Source: Phascolarctobacterium sp.
GTDB lineage: Bacteria; Bacillota; Negativicutes; Acidaminococcales; Acidaminococcaceae
Assembly (NCBI GenBank): GCA_016302525.1
Contig: JAEDNJ010000035.1
Span: 1 to 11,119 of the forward strand
Length of the DNA: 11,119 bases
Reading direction: 5' to 3'
Numbering within the stretch: position 1 is the first letter of the stretch; each line of letters opens with the position of its first letter. The position numbers and the translations under genes were made by a program. Below, in pieces: positions 1-6,857 of this stretch. Under the pieces are notes generated by a model. It saw nothing but the letters and a program-made list of their open reading frames with translations. It did no database searches and was not told the origin of the DNA.

Positions 1-20
1 GCTTAATTTTTTGCAAGATG

Positions 21-49
21 AACCTGCCCAGATTCGGGCAGGTTTTTTT
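21..49 (+). terminator. Rho-independent terminator of a convergent gene outside the left edge
   Basis: A perfect 9-bp stem (21-29 with 36-44, AACCTGCCC/GGGCAGGTT) has a 6-base loop and runs directly into seven T on the plus strand. Read on the minus strand the hairpin is followed by mixed sequence without a U-tract, so it works best for a plus-strand transcript arriving from the left. It lies 16 bases beyond the rqcH stop codon. The two genes are therefore convergent, and I see no separate terminator for rqcH in the window. Confidence 0.85.
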
Positions 50-65
50 GTTTGTGTTTTTAGCC

Positions 66-1802
66 TTATGGCAAATACTTTTTAATCATGTTTACATCTG
101 GATTGATGTAATAAGTTTTATTATTAGTAAAAATAACAAAGCCGGGCTTGGCACCACTGGGCTTTTTCACAAATTTACGCTGCACGCAGTCTATCGGCAC
201 ATTACTGCCGCTCTGGGCCTGACTAAAATGTGCGGCAAATTGCAGAGCTAAGGCCAAATCCTCTTCACTTGGTTCAGGAAGTGTTGTTTTTAACACCACG
301 TGAGAGCCAGGAATATTCTTGGTATGGAACCACCAATCCTTAGGACCCGCTATGGAAAAGGTCACATAATCGTTCTGTTTGTTGTTTTTGCCAATATAAA
401 GCTCGGCATTTTCGTGCAGGCGAATGTGCAGCGGTACAGATTTCGGCAGCTTAAAGCTGGCCTTCTTCTTGCCTTGCTCTTTGATAAGCCCAATGCCAAC
501 GAGCTCCTGACGAATTTCTTCAATCTCTGCCTTAGTGCTGGCAGTGGCAAGAGAGGCAGCAATGCTCTCTAAATATGCGTAAAGCTCCTTTGTACTCTCC
601 TGCTGCAGAACTACCTCTGTCTGAGCTCGCTTATACTTATTATAACGCTTGTAATAGGCCTGAGCATTATCCACAGGGCTCAGATTCGGAGAAAGCTGCA
701 CCTTCATCATGGAGCCATCATAGATATTCATTATTTCGGCATTGCTCTGTCCCTTCTTCAACAGATAAATGCTAGCCATGAGGCTGTCGGCAATAATACG
801 CTGTTCATCCGCATTTTGAGCAGCTGCTAAATCCTTAGCCAGAGCCTGCAGCTTTTTCTTTAAACGCTGCAGCTCTCCCGTCACCAAACGACCTAGCTGC
901 TCATGCTGAGGCAGCTGGATGGGTCGCAGGCTCATGCTATAGTCAATCGCCTCATTGATATTGTCAAATTTCTCGACGCGCATCCCCGTTTCCACACTCT
1001 TGGGTGCGAGGGTAAGAATAGTCTTTACCTGATTCGTTCTACCTACAAGAGCATAAACAGGGCAGCATGTGCTTTGCACTCTCTGCTGCAGCAGGGCTAT
1101 TTGCTTAGCTAAATCCTCTTCATCCTCTGGACCCAAGTGTGTCAGAGTGGGCACAATATCAGCAGCCAGCAAAAGCTCTAAGGCAGTGCTTTTGCCAATA
1201 CCAAGCGTACTGCCAATAAAGGCTCTGCTAAAATCAGCAGCCGGAAGCTTATTGGCATATTGCACCAGCTTAAGCGGCTCAGTTTCTAAAATGCTTAAGC
1301 CCTCCTGCCTTGGTGGAGCAATATATTCCCTGCCCGGCAGCAGCTGACGATAGCTGCTCTGAGCAAGACTAATGTGCTTTAGGCAATCGATAATGATATT
1401 GTCCTGAGTGAGAATAACATTAGCATTTTTCCCGGCCAGCTCAATTACGAGCTTTTTCGTGACGATTTTGCTGCTAGCTCCCAGCATATCAATTTCCAAT
1501 GTTATGACACGGTCCAGGCCACTCTGCTCTATGCTGGTAATACGCCCTTCCTCTAGGTGCTTACGCAGCAGCATACAAAAGGCTGGCGGCAGCTCAGGAT
1601 TTTCGGGCAGGCGACTAGGAATATAAAGAGCAGGACTGCCTCCTTGCATATCTGCCAGGAGAGCGACAGTATCACGCTCGCGTTTGAGCATGAGCAGTAC
1701 AGCGTGAGGCGTAGGCATAAAGACACGGTAAATCTTGCTGCCTAAAAGCTCCTGCTGCAGATATTTTGTTTGTAGGGTTAGGGTTAAAGCCTCTAAATTC
1801 AT
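66..1802 (-). CDS. rqcH: RqcH / Rqc2-type (NFACT) ribosome quality control factor
   Basis: 578 aa, close to the 572 aa of Bacillus subtilis RqcH (YloA, formerly annotated FbpA-like fibronectin-binding protein). The family binds obstructed 50S subunits with peptidyl-tRNA and recruits tRNA-Ala to add C-terminal alanine tails that mark the stalled chain for proteolysis. Visible parts: an NFACT-N domain starting MNLEALTL, with the Asp97-Arg98 pair (in GLDRVI) at the position known to be needed for tailing in B. subtilis; a central helical, coiled-coil-like segment at about 310-450 rich in Lys, Gln and Glu; and a C-terminal NFACT-R domain with DWWFHTKNIPGSHVV near 489-503 and KKPSGAKPGFVIF near 547-559. 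The ATG is preceded by GGAAGGA at a suitable distance. It is separated from the neighbouring cluster by tandem terminators and is probably transcribed alone. Function is by family; the architecture is complete. Confidence 0.96.
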   Translation of the reverse strand: MNLEALTLTLQTKYLQQELLGSKIYRVFMPTPHAVLLMLKRERDTVALLADMQGGSPALYIPSRLPENPELPPAFCMLLRKHLEEGRITSIEQSGLDRVITLEIDMLGASSKIVTKKLVIELAGKNANVILTQDNIIIDCLKHISLAQSSYRQLLPGREYIAPPRQEGLSILETEPLKLVQYANKLPAADFSRAFIGSTLGIGKSTALELLLAADIVPTLTHLGPEDEEDLAKQIALLQQRVQSTCCPVYALVGRTNQVKTILTLAPKSVETGMRVEKFDNINEAIDYSMSLRPIQLPQHEQLGRLVTGELQRLKKKLQALAKDLAAAQNADEQRIIADSLMASIYLLKKGQSNAEIMNIYDGSMMKVQLSPNLSPVDNAQAYYKRYNKYKRAQTEVVLQQESTKELYAYLESIAASLATASTKAEIEEIRQELVGIGLIKEQGKKKASFKLPKSVPLHIRLHENAELYIGKNNKQNDYVTFSIAGPKDWWFHTKNIPGSHVVLKTTLPEPSEEDLALALQFAAHFSQAQSGSNVPIDCVQRKFVKKPSGAKPGFVIFTNNKTYYINPDVNMIKKYLP

Positions 1803-1830
1803 TTTCTATCCTTCCAAAATTGTACTAAAT

Positions 1831-1856
1831 AAGCTAATAGCTTGAACATTTTCAAG
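1831..1856. repeat. Two overlapping palindromes in the rqcH leader
   Basis: AAGCTA-A-TAGCTT (1831-1843) is a perfect palindrome around one central base. CTTGAA-CATT-TTCAAG (1841-1856) is a perfect 6-bp stem with a 4-base loop. They share the three bases 1841-1843, so in RNA the two hairpins would be mutually exclusive. They lie 29-54 bases upstream of the rqcH ATG. An operator, a leader RNA switch or chance are all possible; nothing in the sequence decides between them. Confidence 0.4.
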
Positions 1857-1871
1857 TCATTTGTTTATAGT

Positions 1872-2117
1872 AACTAAGTAAAAAGCTTATATAATTTCAT
1901 GCTCTCTTGTAATTCGCCATGCTTAGCTGCCTTGGTGAATAATATGCTACTAAACTTTTTATTGTCATACTCTCTATAATTTGCTAAGCATTGCTAGCTA
2001 AGTGCATGAACGCTACTAAAAGCTTGCATATGTTCATGCTCTCTTGTAATTTGCTAAGCATTGCTAGCTAGTCGTATAATCTACTTTGATGTTCATCTTT
2101 AGTTCTATAGCTAATTA
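1872..2117. repeat. Tandem array of about 68-bp imperfect repeats upstream of rqcH
   Basis: The 319-base spacer before rqcH holds no gene but contains about three and a half tandem units starting near 1872, 1947, 2013 and 2081 (periods 75, 66, 68). Each begins with an ACTAAA-like motif (CTACTAAA in units 2 and 3), followed by a TCATGCTCTCTTGTAATTT-like segment, then in units 2 and 3 by GCTAAGCATTGCTAGCTA. Units 2 and 3 share an exact 24-base stretch (1977-2000 and 2047-2070). Units 1 and 3 share an exact 19-base stretch (1896-1914 and 2033-2051). The last unit is short and diverged. The GCTAAGCATTGCTAGC core is nearly palindromic, and GCATGAAC (2004-2011) is repeated inverted at 2032-2039. 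No transposase and no terminal inverted repeats are present. Confidence 0.8.
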
Positions 2118-2121
2118 TAAC

Positions 2122-2159
2122 AAAAAACGCTGAGCTTTTCATTAGGTTCAGCGTTTTTT
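2122..2159 (-). terminator. Distal bidirectional terminator of the six-gene cluster
   Basis: Stem AAAAAACGCTGA (2122-2133) with TCAGCGTTTTTT (2148-2159), extended by a few G-U and G-C pairs into the loop. The flanking A-run and T-run make it symmetric, giving a U-tract on either strand. It follows the terminator at 2166-2197 by six bases and insulates the cluster from rqcH. Confidence 0.85.
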
Positions 2160-2165
2160 CATCAG

Positions 2166-2197
2166 AAAAGGAGCTGCATATTTACAGCCCCTTTTTT
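2166..2197 (-). terminator. Proximal terminator just after the nitroreductase stop
   Basis: Stem 2166-2176 (AAAAGGAGCTG) with 2185-2195 (CAGCCCCTTTT), one mismatch and an 8-base loop. It begins 17 bases after the stop codon of the last gene of the cluster. On the minus strand the stem ends in CCTTTTCTG, a short U-tract; on the plus strand it is followed by a longer T-run. With the hairpin at 2122-2159 it forms a tandem terminator pair. Confidence 0.75.
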
Positions 2198-2214
2198 GCT
2201 TTTGTTAATGCTTA

Positions 2215-3024
2215 TTAGCGAAACTCAACCTTTAAATGCTGACGCTCAGGCATTCTCTTGTATTTATATTTAGGATAGCCCACCATGAGACAGCCGACAA
2301 TTTTCATCTTGGGTGCAACGCCTACAATCTCTCGCAGTGGCTCGTAGCCCTTAACACCACATTCAGAAATGAAGCCGGCAATAGTAGTACCTAAGCCAAT
2401 AGTAGGAGCAAAAAGATTTGCATAAGCAAAGCATTGCTCAGCACTGCTCTCTCCACAGCCATTCAAGCGCTTGGTCACAATAAAAATTAAGCAGGGAGAC
2501 TGGCGAGCAATAATGTCCACGCCCTGCTCTCTATATTTTTGCAGCACATTTCTATAGTAACGCTTGTTAGTGCTGCCATTAGCAACTTCAATTTCCATCC
2601 AGTCAGCAACAGCGTCGGCAACCTGCTTAATTTGCTCAGGGTTACGCAGTACAATGTAGTACAGACTTTGAGAATTAGTTGCCGTAGGTGCATAGCGACA
2701 CACATCTAAAAGCCGGGTCAGCTCCTCTTCAGTAGGCGGCTGCGGCTTGAAGCAACGGATACTGCGGCGGCTACGCAAAAATTCATAGGCAGTCTCAGCG
2801 TCCAGAATCGGTTTAGTAACAGGGCGCATTTCAGCCAAGGGCGCGTACTTATTGTCTAAGGCGCCCACAGGGCATACCGCTACGCAATGACCACAGCTCA
2901 TACAGCCACGGTCTACATGACATTCGGGACCCTCGGAACCTAATTCTAAAATACAAGCAGGACAGCTTTCCACGCAAATACCACAGCGCAGACACTTATC
3001 CTTGTTCACAGTTAACAAATTCAT
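2215..3024 (-). CDS. Nitroreductase-family flavoprotein with N-terminal 2x[4Fe-4S] ferredoxin domain
   Basis: 269 aa. The N-terminus is a bacterial-type ferredoxin with two complete cluster motifs: Cys11/14/17/21 (CLRCGICVESCP) and Cys41/44/47/51 (CMSCGHCVAVCP). From about residue 80 it is a nitroreductase fold, with an FMN-contacting RSRRSIRCF segment near 84-92, APTATNSQ near 111-118, and an ISECGVKGY region. Members transfer electrons from the iron-sulfur clusters to FMN and reduce nitro or quinone-like compounds. The physiological substrate of this fused subfamily is generally unknown and cannot be deduced here. It is cytoplasmic (no signal peptide or membrane segment). It is the last gene of the cluster, 26 bases after murB, followed by two terminators. 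Its Shine-Dalgarno is weak: the nearest AGG lies about 15 bases from the ATG. The iron-sulfur clusters fit an anaerobic lifestyle. Confidence 0.92.
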   Translation of the reverse strand: MNLLTVNKDKCLRCGICVESCPACILELGSEGPECHVDRGCMSCGHCVAVCPVGALDNKYAPLAEMRPVTKPILDAETAYEFLRSRRSIRCFKPQPPTEEELTRLLDVCRYAPTATNSQSLYYIVLRNPEQIKQVADAVADWMEIEVANGSTNKRYYRNVLQKYREQGVDIIARQSPCLIFIVTKRLNGCGESSAEQCFAYANLFAPTIGLGTTIAGFISECGVKGYEPLREIVGVAPKMKIVGCLMVGYPKYKYKRMPERQHLKVEFR

Positions 3025-3050
3025 AAAATTATTTACTTACCTTTTCCTTC

Positions 3051-3962
3051 TTACTCTTCGCCAATGACCATAACCTCAGGCTCTAGCTTAACGCCGTTCT
3101 CAGCCATAATTTTGTCCTGCACATCCTTAATAAGCTGCAGAACATCCTCAGCAGTAGCTCCGCCAATATTGACGACAAAGCCAGCATGCTTAGGAGAAAC
3201 CTGAGCTCCCCCCACAGTATAGCCCTTAAGACCAGCCTTATCAATGAGGGTTCCAGCAAAATGCCCTGGTGGTCTTTTAAAGGTACTGCCAGCGCTAGGC
3301 AGGTCTAAGGGCTGCTTAGCATTACGGCGTTGTTGAAAATCGGCCATCTTCGCCTCAATGTCAGCCTTGTCGCCAGGCTGCAGTTCAACAGTCACTGTGA
3401 GCACCAACATACCACTGCCCTGAATAGCGCTATGACGATAGCTAAAGTCTAGCTCCTTTGCCTGAAGCGACTTAACCTCACCCTCTGGTGTCAGCACCTC
3501 GACCTCGCGCACGATATTTGCCATTTCTCCATCATAAGCGCCTGCATTCATATATACAGCGCCACCAATGCTGCCGGGAATACCACAGGCAAACTCCATA
3601 CCGCTCAGCCCTAAATCAGCTGCCTTACGTCCTGCTAAGCCCAAGGAAACACCACTGCCAAAGGTCAGGACCTTGCCCTCTGCTTTGATACCCATAATAG
3701 CATTGCCCAGCTTAATGACGAGGCCACGAATACCCTTATCTCGCACCAGCAGATTAGAGCCGTTGCCAATAAAGGTTACAGGAAGACCAAGCTCCTTTGC
3801 CTTTGCCAGCACGGCCTGCAGCTCAGCAATAGTCGCTGGCTGAGCAAGATAATCAGCAGGACCACCAATACGAAAGGAGGTATGCTTGCTCATAGCTTCA
3901 TTTAGTTTTAAGGGTTTAGTCAGGCAAGCAGCCAGCTGCTCTGCCACATGGGTACTGATCAT
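3051..3962 (-). CDS. murB: UDP-N-acetylenolpyruvoylglucosamine reductase (MurB)
   Basis: 303 aa. It catalyses the NADPH-dependent reduction of UDP-GlcNAc-enolpyruvate to UDP-MurNAc, the second committed step of peptidoglycan precursor synthesis, in the cytoplasm with FAD. Seen in order: HTSFRIGGPADYL near 27-39 and FIGNGSNLLVRDKG near 64-77 (FAD binding), GIPGSIGGAVYMNAGAY near 128-143, SYRHS with Arg176, SAGSTFKRP with Ser226 as the general acid, and LEPEV with Glu296. Length and the lack of the extra Tyr-loop segment match the shorter type II enzymes of Gram-positives. The ATG lies one base after the ylbF-family stop; an AAGGAAG inside the end of that gene, about 12 bases away, would serve as ribosome site, suggesting translational coupling. 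All catalytic residues are present. Confidence 0.98.
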   Translation of the reverse strand: MISTHVAEQLAACLTKPLKLNEAMSKHTSFRIGGPADYLAQPATIAELQAVLAKAKELGLPVTFIGNGSNLLVRDKGIRGLVIKLGNAIMGIKAEGKVLTFGSGVSLGLAGRKAADLGLSGMEFACGIPGSIGGAVYMNAGAYDGEMANIVREVEVLTPEGEVKSLQAKELDFSYRHSAIQGSGMLVLTVTVELQPGDKADIEAKMADFQQRRNAKQPLDLPSAGSTFKRPPGHFAGTLIDKAGLKGYTVGGAQVSPKHAGFVVNIGGATAEDVLQLIKDVQDKIMAENGVKLEPEVMVIGEE

Positions 3963-3963
3963 C

Positions 3964-4293
3964 TTATTCGGTTACTTCCTTAACTACAGACTCGATATTC
4001 TTCATAACATCATTCATCATCATGTTGAAACGCATGAAGGAATTCAAATATTCCATAGCAGCGCTATTTAAAGCTAACACCTTGTAAACATTTTGAATTT
4101 CTTCAGTTACAGACTTCTCCGGCTCCTTGCCTTGAGATTGAGCAATTTGTGCTTCCATGTTCAGACGAATAAATTTATCAGCCAGCTCTTTACCTTGGGG
4201 GTCTAAGGCAGCCTTTGCTTCCTTTAATTTCTTAAATTCATGGCTTTCGCGCATTGCTCTTGCTAATTCATTACCACAATCATAAACGTTCAT
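3964..4293 (-). CDS. YlbF/YmcA family small helical protein
   Basis: 109 aa from the ATG at 4293. An in-frame GTG at 4302 is rejected because it is part of the Shine-Dalgarno GAGGTG (4300-4305), which sits six bases before the ATG. The protein is all-helical and charged: an N-terminal helix (MNVYDCGNELARAMRES), a central amphipathic region with ADKFIRLNMEAQIAQSQG, and a C-terminal Met/Asn-rich helix (FMRFNMMMNDVMKNIES). In B. subtilis, YlbF and YmcA (RicF, RicA) together with YaaT form the Y-complex that modulates RNase Y-dependent mRNA maturation and affects competence, sporulation and biofilm formation. Whether this copy is the YlbF or YmcA counterpart cannot be decided from the sequence alone. 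It lies between the dipeptidase gene (18 bases) and murB (1 base). Cytoplasmic; no enzymatic motif expected. Confidence 0.85.
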   Translation of the reverse strand: MNVYDCGNELARAMRESHEFKKLKEAKAALDPQGKELADKFIRLNMEAQIAQSQGKEPEKSVTEEIQNVYKVLALNSAAMEYLNSFMRFNMMMNDVMKNIESVVKEVTE

Positions 4294-4311
4294 AATTTTC
4301 ACCTCATATAC

Positions 4312-5391
4312 TTATTCATTATTTAAACCTGCAAATGCAGTATTTAAATGTGCATAGCTAGAAATTTTTCCTAATTCAAAATGCCACCACTCGGTTGCGC
4401 TTGCCTTGAAGCCCTGGGCCTGCATAGCAGAACGCAAAAGCTCACGACGATAGCGCTGCTGCGAGGTGCCACCGGCATAGGCCGCGAACTGGCGCAAAGA
4501 GGGCTCATCAAAGGCGCTAGGCATTTCTAAAGCTTCACCTGTAGCCAAATCCACAAGGCTGACATCTACGGCAAAGCCAGTATTATGCGGACTCCCCTGC
4601 CTCTCAGGGTCTTCTAACAAGCCCTTAGAGTTCTGCGGTAAAGCTAGTGTTGCCAGCTTGCTAATATGCCAGGGACGATAAGCATCATAAAGAATTAGTC
4701 CATAGCCATAGCGAGCCAGGCTCTCTTGTACCTTTGTCAGGGCCTCAGCCACCTGACGGGCAACATAAAGCTCTTCATTATCATAAAGGGCGTGCTTAAA
4801 AAGATTATCCTGCCCTCCATAAACAGATTTTATGCTTAAGCCAGCAATGCTTTTAGCGCTAACCAGCTCTACGGCTAAACCCTGCTGCAGCTTCTTCGGC
4901 ATAGCAGCAGCTCCTGCCTCTTTCCTAAGCTTGGTCCACTCTTCCTCTGTATGGCTAGGAAGCACATAAACCTTTTGCCGCTCTCCCTGCGTGTAACCAA
5001 AAAAGGCTCTTGTGTACATGTGCCCGCCCACACGACAGGTAATGCCATAGCCATCGGGGTCACGGTCAAAATGCACAGGAGTTTCTGAACCGCCTAGAGG
5101 ACCAGCCTCATTAATAGTGTAGGAATCAAAGTGCAGCTTGCTTAAGGGATAGCGATTTGCTTTAGCAAAGCATTTATCCTCCTCCGCATAACGATAAAGC
5201 AGCTCTAAATTGCCCTCTGCCTCACGGATAAGGATATTCTCCCCATTGCCATAGTAAAAGCCCAGGATATGCAGTACATCCTTAGCTGGTGCCTTAGGCT
5301 CAAAGGCCTCGGTAGTCCAGCAGGCATAGGTCATTTGTAAACAGAAAAACAGACCGGAAGCTAGTCCGGTCAGGAAATTTTTGCAATTCAT
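4312..5391 (-). CDS. Secreted M15D (VanX/DdpX-like) D-alanyl-D-alanine dipeptidase with extra N-terminal domain
   Basis: 359 aa, against roughly 190-200 aa for minimal VanX/DdpX enzymes. Residues 1 to about 28 are a signal peptide (Lys4, hydrophobic FLTGLASGLFFCLQM, likely cut near TYA or TEA). Residues about 35-145 form a beta-rich domain I do not recognise (contains VHFDRDPDGYGITCRVGG). The catalytic domain fills about 170-345, with the family signature complete: YDAYRP with Arg239, SPHNTGFAVD with zinc ligands His269 and Asp276, and EWWHFEL with catalytic Glu334 and zinc ligand His337. The family hydrolyses free D-Ala-D-Ala; vancomycin resistance cannot be inferred, since no vanHA-like ligase is nearby and many such enzymes recycle wall dipeptides. 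Its start overlaps the preceding stop (TAATG), with AAGGAG 11 bases upstream. Export implies action outside the cytoplasmic membrane. The location next to murB supports a cell-wall role. Confidence 0.9.
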   Translation of the reverse strand: MNCKNFLTGLASGLFFCLQMTYACWTTEAFEPKAPAKDVLHILGFYYGNGENILIREAEGNLELLYRYAEEDKCFAKANRYPLSKLHFDSYTINEAGPLGGSETPVHFDRDPDGYGITCRVGGHMYTRAFFGYTQGERQKVYVLPSHTEEEWTKLRKEAGAAAMPKKLQQGLAVELVSAKSIAGLSIKSVYGGQDNLFKHALYDNEELYVARQVAEALTKVQESLARYGYGLILYDAYRPWHISKLATLALPQNSKGLLEDPERQGSPHNTGFAVDVSLVDLATGEALEMPSAFDEPSLRQFAAYAGGTSQQRYRRELLRSAMQAQGFKASATEWWHFELGKISSYAHLNTAFAGLNNE

Positions 5392-6167
5392 TACTGAATC
5401 AGCTCCTTGCGTACATCCTGCAAAACATTGATTCTTGTACGCACCTTATCAATAGCAGCCAGGTCTATTTCACAGGAAACAACAGCTTCCTCCGTACCTG
5501 CCTCGGCCAAAATTTTGCCACTAGGAGCCACAACCATAGAATGACCAAAGAAGGGCGCTCCCTTAAAGCTACCTGCGCAGTTAACAGCAATCACAAAAAG
5601 ATGATCCTCTGCTGCTCTTGCCTGTGCCAATAAACGCCAAATATCGCCACGAGCAGAAGGCCATTCTGCCGGGCAGAAGATGATTTTAGCTCCCTGCAAG
5701 GCTAAATGACGGAAGAGCTCCGGAAAGCGCAGGTCGTAGCAGATAGTAGAACCGCAGCAAATATCTCCCAGCATAAAGGCTTGGAAATTATTGCCCGGCG
5801 CAAAAAACTTTTCTTCGTTAAACAGTCCAAAGAGATGTACCTTATCGTAATAGTTTACTACTCTGCCAGTTCTATCAATAGCCATAGAGGTATTGTAAAT
5901 CTTGCCATCATGAGCCATGGGCACAGAGCCAGCCACAATATGACAAGCATTTTCCTTGGCAATGGCACAGAGCTCCTTCACCAGGTCATTATCAGGAGTC
6001 TCTGCCTCCTCTTGCAAATGACCCAGAGAATAGCCTGTTGTCCAAACCTCTGGCATAACCACCAAATCATGCTCCTTAGCCGCCTGGCGCAAAAGCTCCA
6101 GACCATGAGCAACATTAGCTGCCTTATTCTTTTCCAGAACCTCCAGCTGTAGTAAGGCTACCTTCAT
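5391..6167 (-). CDS. Carbon-nitrogen hydrolase, omega-amidase (MtnU/Nit2)-like
   Basis: 258 aa, a complete nitrilase-superfamily alpha-beta-beta-alpha enzyme with the catalytic triad visible: Glu40 (VVMPEVWTTGY), Lys109 (YDKVHLF) and Cys143 (STICYDLRFPE). The PEVWTTGY and CAEWPSAR-like context (FCPAEWPSARGDIW) closely resembles B. subtilis MtnU (YkrU, 259 aa). Enzymes of that branch hydrolyse alpha-ketoglutaramate or the related 2-oxosuccinamate to the oxo-acid and ammonia, removing a toxic side product of glutamine and asparagine transaminases. No methionine-salvage or transaminase gene is adjacent, so the exact substrate is inference. Its start overlaps the yqeG stop by one base (TAATG), and AAGGAG lies 11 bases upstream. 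Cytoplasmic, no signal peptide. Confidence 0.88.
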   Translation of the reverse strand: MKVALLQLEVLEKNKAANVAHGLELLRQAAKEHDLVVMPEVWTTGYSLGHLQEEAETPDNDLVKELCAIAKENACHIVAGSVPMAHDGKIYNTSMAIDRTGRVVNYYDKVHLFGLFNEEKFFAPGNNFQAFMLGDICCGSTICYDLRFPELFRHLALQGAKIIFCPAEWPSARGDIWRLLAQARAAEDHLFVIAVNCAGSFKGAPFFGHSMVVAPSGKILAEAGTEEAVVSCEIDLAAIDKVRTRINVLQDVRKELIQ

Positions 6168-6685
6168 TACAGTACACGCTCCTTAGGCATTTTACCATTA
6201 GCATTCAAACGATTAATCAAGAATTTTTCAATCTTACGGGTGCAGCGAGTGATGAAATGCTCCTTGCCACCCAGGGATTCACACCAAATAACCGGATGAC
6301 CAGCAAACTTTGCCCCCAGTACATCTGTCAGCAGCTGGTCGCCCACAAACAGCACCTTGCCACCACCCATAGCTTCTACCAAACGTCTATAAGCAACTGG
6401 CAGGGGTTTAGCAGCACGCATTACACAGCCTAAATTAGTTTGGTGAGTAATGCCCTTCATACGGTCGCCGCCGTTGTTGGAAATAAGAGCAATGTTAATG
6501 CCCTGTTGATGGCAATGACGAATCCAGGTCATAGCACGAGGTCCAACAATGTTCTTGTCGCGGGGCAGCAGAGTATTATCTACATCCACTACCACCTTGG
6601 TATAACCATTGCGTTTTAACCATTTCGGAGAAATGTCAAATAAGCTTTTTACTCTGTAATCGGGGGTTACATAATCTAATAACAT
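6167..6685 (-). CDS. yqeG: YqeG family HAD-IIIA phosphatase
   Basis: 172 aa, the usual length of the family. All four HAD motifs are seen: I, VDVDNTLLP with Asp34 and Asp36; II, SNN at 69-71; III, Lys93 in AAKPLP; IV, GDQLLTDVLGA with Asp116 and Asp121. It lacks a large cap domain, as in subclass III. The yeast relative Gep4 is a phosphatidylglycerophosphate phosphatase; for bacterial YqeG the substrate is not firmly established, so a lipid-phosphatase role is only suggested. It is often found next to aroE/yqeH in Bacillus, but here it leads a different cluster. The start is supported by AGAGGA nine bases before the ATG and by a promoter about 60 bases upstream. Confidence 0.92.
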   Translation of the reverse strand: MLLDYVTPDYRVKSLFDISPKWLKRNGYTKVVVDVDNTLLPRDKNIVGPRAMTWIRHCHQQGINIALISNNGGDRMKGITHQTNLGCVMRAAKPLPVAYRRLVEAMGGGKVLFVGDQLLTDVLGAKFAGHPVIWCESLGGKEHFITRCTRKIEKFLINRLNANGKMPKERVL

Positions 6686-6742
6686 TCTATCTTATCCTCT
6701 AACATTTTATTTTCTGCTCGTTTTCTACAGCTAGGTTAATAC

Positions 6743-6771
6743 ATTATAGAAAACAAGCCATTCTTAGTCCA
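6743..6771 (-). promoter_or_regulatory. Sigma-A-type promoter of the six-gene cluster
   Basis: On the minus strand TGGACT (6771-6766) is separated by exactly 17 bases from a perfect TATAAT (6748-6743). Transcription would start about 50 bases before the yqeG ATG. A consensus TTGACA stands further upstream (6797-6792), but its best partners TATAAC or TAACAT are only 13-15 bases away, so a second promoter there is doubtful. Confidence 0.6.
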
Positions 6772-6857
6772 TGTTATACTTTACCATTTTATGTCAAGTT
6801 TGGCAAGCCCAAATGCACATATTTAGCACTAATTATGAAAAATAAACATGAAAAAAC

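Noticed and set aside
1872..2117. Possible CRISPR array
   Set aside because: The similarity extends through whole units, the unit length varies (66-75), the copies are imperfect and there are no unique equal-length spacers or cas genes.
4294..4302. GTG start for the ylbF-family gene
   Set aside because: The GTG belongs to the GAGGTG ribosome site of the ATG at 4293.
5316..5330. Lipoprotein signal (lipobox) in the dipeptidase around Cys24
   Set aside because: The residues before Cys are TYA with Tyr at -2, which does not fit the usual lipobox; a normal signal peptide fits better.
4312..5391. Vancomycin-resistance determinant (vanX)
   Set aside because: No vanH, vanA/B-type ligase or VanRS pair nearby, and the protein is exported with an added domain; a wall-turnover dipeptidase is more likely.
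5706..6152. 148-codon open frame on the plus strand
   Set aside because: It lies entirely antisense to the omega-amidase gene, whose catalytic residues are all intact; the frame has no recognisable domain or ribosome site.
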